Of a stretch of 44,883 bases of DNA, positions 33,996 to 42,703 are shown one piece after another. This DNA comes from an uncultured Oscillospiraceae bacterium (GTDB taxonomy: Bacteria > Bacillota > Clostridia > Oscillospirales > Ruminococcaceae): contig CABUEI010000015.1 of NCBI GenBank assembly GCA_902490585.1, positions 1 through 44,883 of the forward strand, read 5' to 3'. Both the position numbers and the translations under genes were made by a program. Numbering within the stretch: the first letter of the stretch is position 1; each line of letters opens with the position of its first letter. Under the pieces are notes generated by a model, which was given only the letters and a program-made list of their open reading frames with translations, did not search any database and had not been told where the DNA came from.

Positions 33996-34186
33996 AAAAA
34001 AACAAGAGCTTTCAGACGTGCGTGGAAAAGCATCTGAAAACCCTTGCAAATGTATGTAAGCTGTGCTATAATAAGCACAGTACAAAGCACTTCTGCGAAT
34101 CAGATTGATGTTCCTGCATCGTCTGAGGATAAGAGTAAGGCTCTGGTAAAGCCCTGCTCCTGCGGGAGTGTTTTTATTTAACTCCT
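33996..34186 (-). ncRNA. Candidate structured small RNA, about 190 nt
   Basis: A perfect promoter (34193-34221) would start a minus-strand transcript near 34186. The transcript has no ATG frame with a ribosome site but several hairpins in order: CTCC-CGCA-GGAG; GGCT/AGCC; TCAGA-c-GATG...CATC-aa-TCTGA; CTGTGCT/AGCACAG; and a final TTTCAGA/TCTGAAA stem (34010-34016 with 34033-34039) followed shortly by seven T residues (33996-34002). The opposite strand also has a promoter-like TTGCAA-17-TATAAT ending near 34076 and a CTCC/GGAG hairpin with TGTTTTTATTT, so orientation is not settled. It matches no RNA family I recognise. Confidence 0.5.
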
Positions 34187-34192
34187 TTTTCA

Positions 34193-34221
34193 ATTATAGC
34201 TTATGAAGCCTGTTTTGTCAA
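34193..34221 (-). promoter_or_regulatory. Consensus promoter of the candidate small RNA
   Basis: Minus strand TTGACA (34216-34221), exactly 17 bp, TATAAT (34193-34198). No protein gene follows. Confidence 0.8.
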
Positions 34222-34333
34222 TGCGGAAACAGCAAAAAACAATTGGTGAAAATTACAGTAATTTTTGCCACAGAATTGTGCAAAATGGTGCGACATAAGT
34301 TAATATCGTGCAGTTTTTGATCGTGAATATCTT

Positions 34334-34372
34334 ACACCTTGCTACAGAATTATACTGCGGCAAGGTGTTTTT
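34334..34372 (+). terminator. Orphan terminator
   Basis: Stem ACACCTTGC/GCAAGGTGT (34334-34342 with 34360-34368) followed by TTTTT on the plus strand. No gene ends before it; the rest of 34222-34512 holds nothing recognised apart from three scattered GTGCGACA copies. Confidence 0.7.
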
Positions 34373-34512
34373 GTGTGGGTGCGACATTGTGGCGCAGTTT
34401 TCTTTTGCTGGGATTGCGGGAGTGCTCTGCTCTGCTCGGTGAAGATTATGAGAGGTGTAAATGCTGAGTAACCGCACTGCCATTTCTTTGATGTTTTAAG
34501 AAGTGCGACACG

Positions 34513-34847
34513 GTGACGCAGCTGCACTGTTTATGGGATAGATGTGGTGGTAGAATAAAAAGATATAATTGCATAACAAAACAATCAAATCCATTCGTCC
34601 CAGAAGTTAGTATAACCGAATCAGAAAAACAGACATATGAAACGAAAAGCCTATCGGCTGTATCTGAACACGATACAACCGAATCTGTTTCGCTTATTAT
34701 AGCAAAGTCTGAATCCGACGTCAACGCTTCTGATACTCCTAAGTTCACGGAACAGGCTTTCTTTGAATGGCTCGTATCTGATGGCGGTGTATCAGAGTCA
34801 ACCGCAAAACAATATATTTCTAATATTCACAATATTATCATAGCACG
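34513..34847 (+). pseudogene. 5' fragment of an unrelated gene at a deletion junction
   Basis: A frame from GTG 34513 encodes a low-complexity Ser/Thr/Glu region and then KFTEQAFFEWLVSDGGVSES, TAKQYISNIHNI, which looks like the small SAM-like/core-binding helical domain found in integrases and in some restriction proteins. Soon after NIHNI the family pattern stops and a different gene (DrmA-like) begins in another frame. The start is uncertain. The reading frame as written runs on to 34926 through the junction but is not protein-like there. Confidence 0.5.
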
Positions 34848-35276
34848 TTTTATAAGTATGTTGAAGCAACGAGCGTTACATCATATTCTCCGAGAGCTAT
34901 CGAAAAGGCTCTGCATTGTGCTATGATGGCTATAATACGGCATACTATACCTAAATATAATCCTAATGAAAATGCTTGCAAGTTCACGAGAAACGATCAA
35001 GATGTCGAGCAAGTTAAGCAAAGTATTCTTAAACGTATCGGAGAGATAGAACCGAGGATTGTTGGATATGCTGAAGAATGGCTTGATTACTACTTGGATT
35101 GTTGGGAAGAACTTACTGAAAGTCTGCCTAACAAGCTGGTCTTCTCGGACTATCATAATGAAGATGTAGCTCTTTTCCGTAGTGCAGATAATCAAAACGG
35201 TTCGGATATCCCTGCAATACTCAACTCAGTAAGAAATGTTGAACCTACCGCAAATATTTATTTTGTTAAAAGATAG
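34848..35276 (+). pseudogene. C-terminal ~140 residues of a DrmA-like (DISARM) helicase
   Basis: The frame begins FYKYVEATSVTSYSPRAIEK and ALHCAMMAIIRHTIPKYNPN and ends ALFRSADNQNGSDIP, LNSVRNVEPTANIYFVKR. This is the tail that follows the last SF2 helicase motifs in DrmA-type proteins of DUF1998-linked systems. Everything upstream of FYKYVEATSV (the whole ATPase core, ~800 or more residues) is missing, so helicase activity is lost. The stop lies 11 bases before the drmB-like start, the spacing of an operon. The family assignment is from memory of DrmA tails and should be tested. Confidence 0.65.
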
Positions 35277-35287
35277 GGGGATTTGAA

Positions 35288-37093
35288 GTGCCAAAACCTA
35301 CTTTCAGAAAGAAAGCAAATAAAGATGATAACAGTAGTATTTCCAAGTTCTCTAATGAGAAGATTTCTGTTGGAGATATAAGAAAATCTCAATTAATTAC
35401 GACGTTTGGCATCGGTTCTATTGTTGATTTTAAAGATGATACTGTTATCATAGCTTCAACCGATGATTGGGATTACAACCCCAATAATGAAGAAGAAATT
35501 GAGAAACGAAAAATATTCAATGAAAACCTTTCTGTGATTACCGACGCGGAGTATTTTTTGATGCCAAGAACTGCTCAAAGCACTAATAGCTTCTCTAAAG
35601 GCAAAAACATAATCTCTTATGTTTTTCCAGAAAAGCTACATTGTTCAAGATGTGGTAATATCTATGATTTTAGAGAATTAGATGTTAAAAATCGTCATAG
35701 ATGCCCTCAATGTAAAAATAACCTTAACGCCTCTCGATTTATAGTTGTATGTGCTCACGGTCACATGGACGATTTTCCTTACGATTGGTGGGTCCATGGT
35801 GGAAAGCCTTGTCCTTCCGGTGTAAAATCGCCAAGAATAAAAATGATCAATATCTATAACAGAACCGATATTGACAGTCTGAGACTTGAATGTACCGAAT
35901 GCAAAACTACAAGGAGTATGGTGCAGGCGTTCTCAAATAATGCTTTATCAGACTTTCCGTGCACTTGTAAGCACCCACACTTCAAAGATCCCTATGCAAG
36001 AGCACAATACGGCTGTCACGATAAGATGAGAGTAAGATTGCGTTCCGCATCAGGTGTTTATTTTCCCATCACAAAGTCAGCTTTACTTATACCTCCGTGG
36101 AGTAAGAAGGTAGTAAACTGTATTCAGAAAAATTTTAATCTACTGAAAAACGTTGAAGAAGATAGGCTCATCCTCACCATAAGACAGATTATTCATGACC
36201 AGACTATTAACGATGATGATATCATGCGTTCATGGAAAGCTGTTAAGATTTCTATGGAACAAAAACGAAAACGCTCGGAATTATCGGTGTGTGAAGACGA
36301 ATATGGCATTCTTTCCAAAGACGAAAATGAGAATGAAGATAATTTTTCTTCATATACATCAACTATTCCGCAAAAGTATAAATCATATTTTGAGCAGATT
36401 GCCGTGGTTGACCGACTTACTGTCACACAAGCATTTACCGGGTTTACAAGAATTACCCGTAACGAATCTAACAGTGTCGCTATTTCTCAATATCCAAAGC
36501 CATGGCTACCTGCTGTAGAATTAACCGGAGAAGGTATCTTTATACGGTTCAATAAGGAAAAGATAGCTGGGTGGCGAAACGCTCATTCTTCAAGATACAA
36601 GAGAATGAAGAAGGCTATGTACGATAGCAACTTCACCAATGAATCATTCTCTGAAATATACGTTTTGCTTCACACATTTGCTCACCTGTTTATTCGCGAA
36701 ATATCCAATGTATGCGGATATAGCACTGCATCAATAAGAGAAAAGATATACAGTGAGATCAACGATAAGAATGAAGTTAAAATGTGCGGAATACTGATTT
36801 ATGTGTCATCATCAGATAGCGACAGCAGTCTCGGCGGTCTTATAAGCGTAGCGGATAATGAAGATGTATTTGAAAAAATAATGGATAGTATGCTCGAACG
36901 CGCAAGTTGGTGCAGTGGTGATCCTTTATGTATTTTTTCAACAAAGCAAGGTTACAAAAATCTGAATTACGCTGCTTGTCATGACTGCACTCTACTTCCA
37001 GAGACTTCTTGTGAACGATTTAATTGTTTTCTTGATAGAGCTTCAATCGTTGGATTGCCTGATAATCCGGACTTAGGATTTTTTAAGCGATAA
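35288..37093 (+). CDS. drmB: DrmB-like protein (DUF1998 family, DISARM-associated)
   Basis: A 601-residue cytoplasmic protein. After a charged N-terminus it has ISVGDIRKSQLITTFGIGSI, VDFKDDTVIIASTDDW, the characteristic opening of DrmB. Zinc-type Cys clusters follow: CSRCGNIYDF...RCPQCKNN (~118-146), VVCAHGHMDDFPYDWW (~155), CTECKTT...CTCKHPH (~200-230). The DUF1998 domain is C-terminal (VLLHTFAHLFIREISNVCGY, ISVADNEDVFEKIMDSMLER) with a last cluster CSGDPLC...CHDCTLLPETSCERFNC. DrmB works with the DrmA helicase and a methyltransferase in DISARM anti-phage defence; here DrmA survives only as a stub and no methyltransferase is visible, so DrmB is probably orphaned. Start GTG 35288 with AGGGGG site. 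Confidence 0.85.
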   Translation: MPKPTFRKKANKDDNSSISKFSNEKISVGDIRKSQLITTFGIGSIVDFKDDTVIIASTDDWDYNPNNEEEIEKRKIFNENLSVITDAEYFLMPRTAQSTNSFSKGKNIISYVFPEKLHCSRCGNIYDFRELDVKNRHRCPQCKNNLNASRFIVVCAHGHMDDFPYDWWVHGGKPCPSGVKSPRIKMINIYNRTDIDSLRLECTECKTTRSMVQAFSNNALSDFPCTCKHPHFKDPYARAQYGCHDKMRVRLRSASGVYFPITKSALLIPPWSKKVVNCIQKNFNLLKNVEEDRLILTIRQIIHDQTINDDDIMRSWKAVKISMEQKRKRSELSVCEDEYGILSKDENENEDNFSSYTSTIPQKYKSYFEQIAVVDRLTVTQAFTGFTRITRNESNSVAISQYPKPWLPAVELTGEGIFIRFNKEKIAGWRNAHSSRYKRMKKAMYDSNFTNESFSEIYVLLHTFAHLFIREISNVCGYSTASIREKIYSEINDKNEVKMCGILIYVSSSDSDSSLGGLISVADNEDVFEKIMDSMLERASWCSGDPLCIFSTKQGYKNLNYAACHDCTLLPETSCERFNCFLDRASIVGLPDNPDLGFFKR

Positions 37094-37230
37094 TTGTTTA
37101 TCGATAATTTATATTTCCATAGTATTTATTATGGCTGGTCTAGTTGTGATTGTTGGAGTTTTCGAAATTTGCTTTAACAAATGATATAATATTATTTACG
37201 TAATATTGTATTTAAGCACAATTAATATAG

Positions 37231-37407
37231 TTAAAGATGATTTCTAACAAACAGTCTATTCACCCGAGAGCAAATATCCTCCGACAGAACTGTGGCTTTA
37301 CAGATAACACCTAAAAGGCTATTTTCCGGCATACGTCTAAAGACGTTAATACGGTCTGACACCTGCAAAAGCTTATTGCTTGTTATTAAACTATTATTAT
37401 CATTCAT
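37231..37407 (-). CDS. Hypothetical 58-residue protein
   Basis: A small minus-strand frame from ATG 37407, with an AGAAGAAAAG purine stretch as a weak ribosome site, reading MNDNNSLITSNKLLQVSDRI then NVFRRMPENSLLGVICKATV and ending RLFVRNHL. No family recognised. It is alone in the 584-base gap after drmB, whose remaining sequence includes a GCCCCGGC/GCCGGGAGC hairpin (37505-37525) and nothing else I can assign. Confidence 0.35.
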   Translation of the reverse strand: MNDNNSLITSNKLLQVSDRINVFRRMPENSLLGVICKATVLSEDICSRVNRLFVRNHL

Positions 37408-37532
37408 TGTCTTTTCTTCTTAGTGGTAATTTGTTGCAGTAACCAAACCGCTTTTCAAATTTACCACGTTGGAGTTTTTTATTCAACACACTTATGCTCT
37501 TTTGAGCCCCGGCACAGCCGGGAGCATTATAC

Positions 37533-37573
37533 AAAAAACGTGCTGTGACTGAATGTTGCACTTGCCACAGCAC
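37533..37573 (-). terminator. Terminator of the HIRAN/BRCT operon
   Basis: Stem GTGCTGTG/CACAGCAC (37540-37547 with 37566-37573), then TTTTTT on the minus strand, about 105 bases past the stop at 37678. Confidence 0.8.
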
Positions 37574-37677
37574 TGTTTAATTTACTTGATTATAAGCCAA
37601 AAACAGCTATATAGTCCCTGACTACTTTTTTATTTTCCCCAGTATAATGCAGTTGTAAAATTCCCGTCACTGCACTT

Positions 37678-38511
37678 TTAACGTTCAATATGCGGCACGG
37701 ATGTTTTAGGAGGTACCGGAATGTCGGACATTTTCGCATCAATGCTGATACCGACAATAGAACTTTTTGCGTGCTTGTTTCTTTCGGAGAGCTTCACAAG
37801 CTCGGCTATTCTGGCTGTGTAATCAAGCCTCTTTGATTTCATCAAAGGCATAATCGTTTCACTGATATATGAATCAAGATAGCCGAGAGAGCCAAGCTCA
37901 CTGAATACTTCCAGCCTGAACGGGTCATATTCATCGGCAGCTTCAACAAAGTAAACCTCCTCGCCGATCAGTGATTTTTCTATTACTTCCGCTCTGTTGT
38001 TCATACTTGTTTCTCTGAGATACGCAATCTCAGGTAAACCTGTTATATTTTTCTTGATCTCTTTATAGTTACCGTTAATTTCAACAATGCCGCATGACAA
38101 CATTACCTGCTGTTCCTGCTCGGATGTCCGGAATTTAGCATAATTCAGCCATTTATCAATATTCTCTATTTCTGTTTCATATGCCATGCAGCATAAATCC
38201 GGCTTACTGTATCCTTCAATGAACGAAGCCTTTCTTACTCTTTCGCCTAAATAAAAATAGCATTCCGTAAAAGGATCAATATTCAGATCAGTCAAATCCG
38301 ATATAACTATTCCTTCATTTCCTAAAACCCCGGAAATAATCTTGACAATTTCTTCAATATCGTTGAAACTTGATTCATCTATTACGTAACTGTCTGCATC
38401 AATTTCAGAAAGATCCTCTATTTTGTATTTGCTCAGATCCTTTTTTTTAAACCGTTTCCATACATCATGTGATGCAACTCTTATATGCAATCTTGTATTA
38501 ACCTGTGACAT
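37678..38511 (-). CDS. HIRAN-like domain protein of unknown function
   Basis: A 277-residue soluble, acidic protein. The N-terminal ~170 residues (RLHIRVASHDVWKRFKKKDL, LCCMAYETEIENIDKWLNYA) are not recognised. Residues ~185-250 (GEEVYFVEAADEYDPFRLEV, GSLGYLDSYISETIMPLM, RLDYTARIAELVKL) resemble the HIRAN domain, which binds DNA ends or stalled forks in helicase-associated proteins; the match is by eye and moderate. It is last in a three-gene minus-strand unit, 33 bases after the BRCT protein, with a good AGGAGG site. A DNA-repair or defence role is inferred from the domain and from the neighbouring UvrD helicase. Confidence 0.6.
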   Translation of the reverse strand: MSQVNTRLHIRVASHDVWKRFKKKDLSKYKIEDLSEIDADSYVIDESSFNDIEEIVKIISGVLGNEGIVISDLTDLNIDPFTECYFYLGERVRKASFIEGYSKPDLCCMAYETEIENIDKWLNYAKFRTSEQEQQVMLSCGIVEINGNYKEIKKNITGLPEIAYLRETSMNNRAEVIEKSLIGEEVYFVEAADEYDPFRLEVFSELGSLGYLDSYISETIMPLMKSKRLDYTARIAELVKLSERNKHAKSSIVGISIDAKMSDIPVPPKTSVPHIER

Positions 38512-38544
38512 TTAATTCCTCCTGTACATCTGATACTCAACTCA

Positions 38545-40341
38545 TTAGGAGTCTATCAGTTTTTTCCATTCTTCTGTGGTCAGTATTTCAATACCGGAAC
38601 CTTTTTCTTTAAGCTCCCTCGCCTTTCTGAGTTTTACGGTTTCGTGATCATAATCGGCATTATAAATAAGATAATCCGTGTTGAGTACAGTACTTTTTCT
38701 TACAGTTCCGCCGTTTTCAAAAATGAAGCTGTCAAATTCTGCTTCTTCTTGCAAACTAAGCCCTGTATGGACAAATACTTTGTCTTTTATCCACGCGTAT
38801 TTGCGTCTGTTATCCTCATTCTTTTTCAGAAATTCCTCTTTGGTTTCAAAAACAAGCTGTCTGATTTTTCTTTCACCGTTATGATTTTTATATTCAAACG
38901 CTTTGTTATTACCCGGCGTTAAGATTTTATCCAAATCACCACAGCCCTTAAAAGCGTCTTCGGCAATTGACTTTAACGTGGGATACAGCGTTACCGATTT
39001 CAAGGAATGACAATCAGAAAAAGCCGCAGAATCAATTCTTTCGATGTAATGCGGTATTTTAAGCGTTTGTAGCGAAGTTTTGGAAAATGCTCCTTCTTCA
39101 ATAACTCTTACAGATTCGGGAAATTCTATGTTATTCAGATTTTCATTATTACAGAACGCATATTTACCGATCACACTTGTACCGTCAAGTATAAGTGCTT
39201 TACCCAGCCCGAAGTATGAATTCATCAAGAGCTTATAAGTACCGTCATCAAGTACCTGATAAACCGAATCCTCATCGATAAACAAATAAGGATTTTTTTC
39301 ATCTATACGATAACGTATCGGATTTATCATTACCGATCGATTAGCAGCAGCATCGTAATAACTGTAATCATCCGATCTTTTTTCCGAATCTGTCAGTATT
39401 CGTCTGAGGCTTTCAGGTACAACAATTTCAAGATGTGAATCACAATTTACATAACTATCCGATATTGCATTTTCATTGAACTCTTCCATACTTTTTGATA
39501 ATACAAGTTTTGTGCATTTGCCAAAAGAAACAGAATCCGCGTGCAAACCTACAACGTCATCGGGGATAACATATTCTCTACTATCCGTCTTGTTAAAACT
39601 CATCAGATATCTTTTTCCGTTTAAATAACGATATTTTCCTATATCATCCGAACAAAGATACTTATTGCCGCATTCAGTGAATATTCTTTTAACAGAATCA
39701 CTGCGGTAGATTTTATCGTCTTCGAACTCATCAGGTGTAAACATCAGATCTATTTTTCTGTCGTAAATAGCTTCACTGCAGATTTTCTCCACACCGTATG
39801 GAATACGAACATAAGGCAGACGATTTTTATTATTTCTATCATAAATAAATTTGGTTACATTTTTTCCGTCATCCGACAATTCAATACCGCAATTATAATT
39901 CTTAATGAGAGCGGTTGTTAATTCCCCACTTTCCCCGACGTTTTTTAATAATTCTATGTAATAACGATAGCTTTTACGCATTTTTTCTTTTTCTACGCCA
40001 TTACTAAGCAACGAAAATTTTGTAATCTGCTTTTGGAAAGAATTGTTTATACTCTGACGGAGCACTTTTTCTTTGTCAAGCCATATCTTCTGTGTCTGAA
40101 ACTCTGAGGTTTCTTCATCTCCGAAAAATCTTGAAATGTGTTTGGTTTTTTCCGGCGGATATGGGGCATTGTCGTCAGAATATGCGTTGACATCGATCAC
40201 AAGACCGGTTTTTTCTCTGTCTCTTAACGGAATAATAACAATATCACCGGGCTTTACTTCAAAATCAGCGATATACAGGTACGGAGATCTGTAACCCGAG
40301 GGTAAAACATTGCAATATACATAAGTTTTTGATCCTGCCAT
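38545..40341 (-). CDS. Multidomain protein: PriA-N-like domain, LRR_5 (BspA-like) repeats and C-terminal BRCT
   Basis: A 598-residue cytoplasmic protein with no signal peptide. The N-terminal ~75 residues (KTYVYCNVLPSGYRSPYLYI, KPGDIVIIPLRDREKTGLVI) look like the small 3'-DNA-binding fold at the start of PriA. The middle is unassigned up to ~375, then LRR_5-type repeats appear (YAFCNNENLNNIEFPESVRV, EGAFSKTSLQTLKIPHYIER, AAFSDCHSLKSVTLYPTLKS). The last ~80 residues are a BRCT-like domain (KDKVFVHTGLSLQEEAEFDS, NGGTVRKSTVLNTDYLIY, EILTTEEWKKLI). This combination is unusual: such LRRs are normally on secreted proteins. It starts 3 bases after the upstream stop codon, so it is translationally coupled. 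Confidence 0.65.
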   Translation of the reverse strand: MAGSKTYVYCNVLPSGYRSPYLYIADFEVKPGDIVIIPLRDREKTGLVIDVNAYSDDNAPYPPEKTKHISRFFGDEETSEFQTQKIWLDKEKVLRQSINNSFQKQITKFSLLSNGVEKEKMRKSYRYYIELLKNVGESGELTTALIKNYNCGIELSDDGKNVTKFIYDRNNKNRLPYVRIPYGVEKICSEAIYDRKIDLMFTPDEFEDDKIYRSDSVKRIFTECGNKYLCSDDIGKYRYLNGKRYLMSFNKTDSREYVIPDDVVGLHADSVSFGKCTKLVLSKSMEEFNENAISDSYVNCDSHLEIVVPESLRRILTDSEKRSDDYSYYDAAANRSVMINPIRYRIDEKNPYLFIDEDSVYQVLDDGTYKLLMNSYFGLGKALILDGTSVIGKYAFCNNENLNNIEFPESVRVIEEGAFSKTSLQTLKIPHYIERIDSAAFSDCHSLKSVTLYPTLKSIAEDAFKGCGDLDKILTPGNNKAFEYKNHNGERKIRQLVFETKEEFLKKNEDNRRKYAWIKDKVFVHTGLSLQEEAEFDSFIFENGGTVRKSTVLNTDYLIYNADYDHETVKLRKARELKEKGSGIEILTTEEWKKLIDS

Positions 40342-40344
40342 AAT

Positions 40345-41607
40345 TTATCCCTTTCTGAGCTGATTGCTCTTTCCGTCGGAATTCTCGAAAACATAGTTAA
40401 GTTCATCCCAGTCGGATTTATTTCTGAATTTGTAAGTAATGCCGTCTATTATTAAATCCTCATAAGGCGTATGCTGTAAAACCCATGCGGATTTATCTTT
40501 TATATCACAGTAACCGGTTTCATATTTATCTGTAAACATCGGATATCCGCTTTCCGAATAACAAACAGATATTTTACCGCTGTTTTCATCGTATGAAAAA
40601 GCAGCGACTTTGATATTTGGAAACTTCTTTATTACTTTATTCACATCATCAGAATAAACGAAAATCTCACTTATACCGTCTTCTGACACGATAATATCAT
40701 TATATCCGTAAGTGTAATTATTCTTATTGATAAGATATTCGGCCACACTTACGATCTCATCAGATAAGCCTTTGCAACACGCCCAGATTATATTTTCTGC
40801 CGTTACCTCAGACTTTGCTGCCGGCGTGAAGTCGGCAACTGATAATTTACTTATCAAAGTTTCAGTCCTAACTGCCGAATCGGCTCGGATTATATTTTTT
40901 AAAAATTCTTCAGAATGTATACGCGGCGAGTAAAATATTTCATTCACCTGTCCCTTGATTTCGATATTGCACGGAATTTCGTCTTCACTGCAAGTAATTT
41001 TTTCTTTGACTTTACCGATCAGATTTTTATTGCGCATACCAAACGGCACAAATACATAATCGTTTTCTTTCAGACTATTTTTACGAACGGAGGAATAGTA
41101 GACTTCTGCATTTGTGCCTGCAATACAAATTTTATAAAGTGAGATATTCTGCTTCGCTTTTTTCATAGGTTTTTTCGGACTCAGTATACCCTGCTCCGTC
41201 AGATATTTTCCCAACGTCATCCCGAAATACTGCATTGAGTTGTTGGCAAGTGTTTTATATACTGCCGCAAATTCCTCATCCGCTTCAATCAACTGTGTGA
41301 TGCTTGTGAATCCGCTACCGTCAGGATACTTTTCCATAAGATTCAGTATAACTATATCCGGATCGATCGTTGCAGGTCTTCCACCTCTGTTGAATACTAC
41401 TGTATAGCCGTATGCTTCAAGAAAAGAAGTACCATCAGGGTATCCTAAAGCCCGGTACAATTCCGTAACCGTTTCGCCCCATTTTTTATGATCTTTGTAT
41501 AAACCTGATATTTTCTTATCCGGATAAGCCTGATTCAACTTCGGAAAGAGAATATCCAGCCTTTTCTTGATACTCGCAGGTTCTTTGCCTTTTGGGATAA
41601 TAGCCAT
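40345..41607 (-). CDS. Hypothetical protein with PriA-N-like middle region
   Basis: A 420-residue soluble protein, not assigned to a family. Residues ~1-150 contain two short repeated helical modules (YRALGYPDGTSFLEAYGY, LANNSMQYFGMTLGKYLTEQ). Around 165-240 it reads YKICIAGTNAEVYYSSVRKN, NDYVFVPFGMRNKNLIGKVK, resembling the N-terminal region of the protein encoded next (PLRDREKTGLVIDV) and of PriA. The C-terminal ~180 residues are alpha/beta without recognised motifs. The ATG at 41607 has a GAGG site 8 bases upstream; a GTG three codons earlier is less likely. First gene of the trio, divergent from DUF1351-UvrD. Confidence 0.6.
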   Translation of the reverse strand: MAIIPKGKEPASIKKRLDILFPKLNQAYPDKKISGLYKDHKKWGETVTELYRALGYPDGTSFLEAYGYTVVFNRGGRPATIDPDIVILNLMEKYPDGSGFTSITQLIEADEEFAAVYKTLANNSMQYFGMTLGKYLTEQGILSPKKPMKKAKQNISLYKICIAGTNAEVYYSSVRKNSLKENDYVFVPFGMRNKNLIGKVKEKITCSEDEIPCNIEIKGQVNEIFYSPRIHSEEFLKNIIRADSAVRTETLISKLSVADFTPAAKSEVTAENIIWACCKGLSDEIVSVAEYLINKNNYTYGYNDIIVSEDGISEIFVYSDDVNKVIKKFPNIKVAAFSYDENSGKISVCYSESGYPMFTDKYETGYCDIKDKSAWVLQHTPYEDLIIDGITYKFRNKSDWDELNYVFENSDGKSNQLRKG

Positions 41608-41659
41608 AATTTTCACCTCATACTTTAAATAACAGATTTCAAAATTTAATACTATTGTT

Positions 41660-41688
41660 ATAATAGCACATCATTTAATAAATTTCAA
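41660..41688 (-). promoter_or_regulatory. Promoter of the HIRAN/BRCT operon
   Basis: Minus strand TTGAAA (41683-41688), 17-bp spacer, TATTAT (41660-41665), ~50 bases before the ATG. Confidence 0.7.
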
Positions 41689-41726
41689 CAATTTTCTTAA
41701 ATAATCAGAAAAATACTGTATCAAAT

Positions 41727-41784
41727 TTGCAAAAATCGACGGAAAGTGCTATAATTGACAATAGGTTTTATTAAAGATTATAAA
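41727..41784 (+). promoter_or_regulatory. Overlapping promoters of the DUF1351-UvrD unit
   Basis: TTGCAA (41727-41732), 17 bp, TATAAT (41750-41755). Sharing the last T, a second TTGACA (41755-41760) is followed by a -10-like TATAAA (41779-41784) at 18 bp. The two divergent promoter sets lie within 125 bases, suggesting joint control. Confidence 0.65.
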
Positions 41785-41884
41785 TCTTAGCTTAATGTCA
41801 TTTTAGCATTTATACAAGGACAGAATCTGTCCATGTAGAAATGATAAAATTTAATTGCAAAATTTAAAAACGGAGGAACCTGAT

Positions 41885-42676
41885 ATGAACGAAAATCAGT
41901 TACTTAAAACAATGGAGAGCACCGGTATTACAACCTGGTCTTTTGACGAAATTAATCTTGCTCTTGACAATCTGCTTGAAAAGTACAAAGGCAAGGTATA
42001 CACCGAGGAGTCATACAAAAGCGCCAAAAGCGACAGGCAAGAACTCAATGCAATAAATAATCGTATAGAAGAAAAACGAAAAGAATACAAGAAAATCTGC
42101 CTGGCTCCGTATAATGCGATCGAGAGCGAAATCAAAGCGTTGAATAAAAAAATAACGGAGCAGATCAAAGAAATCGATGAGTACACCAAAGCAGTTGATG
42201 AAAAAGAAAAAGCTGACAAAAAAATTAAAATCAAGGAATATTACGATGTTAAATCCGTGATACTGGGAGAATATGCAGAAAGATTATTCGAGAAACTGTT
42301 AAACATAAAATGGCTCAGCAAGAAATTCAGCGAAAAGAACTGGAAGATTGAGGTTCAGGACGCAATAAACAAGGCAGAAAGCGACATCAAAGCAATAAAG
42401 GCGCTCGGTTCAGCTTTTGAAAAAGTGCTGACAGATAAATACTGTGAAACAGTTTCACTTGATACCGTTATGGAATATCGTGATGAGCTTGAAAGAGCCT
42501 GCGAAGCTCGTAATGAAGTTTCCGCAACACCAGTTGCTGATGCTACAGCAGAAACGGGAAATACCGAAAATAACTCAACCGGTTATACTATGCTGAAGGT
42601 TTACGCAAGCGACGATGAGCTTTTCAGACTTGAAGACTACATGACAATGATGGGCATAAAGTTCGAAGTCTGCTAA
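41885..42676 (+). CDS. DUF1351 family protein (phage recombination-associated type)
   Basis: A 263-residue, highly charged, largely coiled-coil protein. Features typical of DUF1351: a first module (LDNLLEKYKGKVYTEESYKS), RKEYKKICLAPYNAIESEIK, EIKALNKKITEQIKEIDEYT, then NWKIEVQDAINKAESDIKAI, and a short C-terminal alpha/beta segment (TMLKVYASDDELFRLEDYMT). DUF1351 proteins usually sit beside single-strand annealing or recombination genes in phages; here the partner is a UvrD-type helicase 27 bases downstream. The start at 41885 has a GGAGG site 8 bases upstream; an earlier Met at 41855 lacks one. Confidence 0.8.
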   Translation: MNENQLLKTMESTGITTWSFDEINLALDNLLEKYKGKVYTEESYKSAKSDRQELNAINNRIEEKRKEYKKICLAPYNAIESEIKALNKKITEQIKEIDEYTKAVDEKEKADKKIKIKEYYDVKSVILGEYAERLFEKLLNIKWLSKKFSEKNWKIEVQDAINKAESDIKAIKALGSAFEKVLTDKYCETVSLDTVMEYRDELERACEARNEVSATPVADATAETGNTENNSTGYTMLKVYASDDELFRLEDYMTMMGIKFEVC

Positions 42677-42703
42677 AAACAATAACCCTGTGGAGAGAAA
42701 ATA

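Noticed and set aside
33789..34037. 82-codon frame after tRNA-Thr as a gene
   Set aside because: No ribosome site, its end overlaps the candidate RNA terminator, and another frame of the same DNA looks more protein-like.
33996..34186. Calling the small RNA a tracrRNA because of the nexus-like AAGGCT...AGCC hairpin on the plus strand
   Set aside because: No CRISPR repeat, cas gene or anti-repeat partner was seen in the window, so the label would be unsupported.
34288..34510. Three copies of GTGCGACA (34288, 34379, 34503) as a CRISPR-like or iteron array
   Set aside because: Spacing is irregular (91 and 124 bases) and similarity does not extend far beyond 8 bases, so neither a CRISPR array nor a clear origin.
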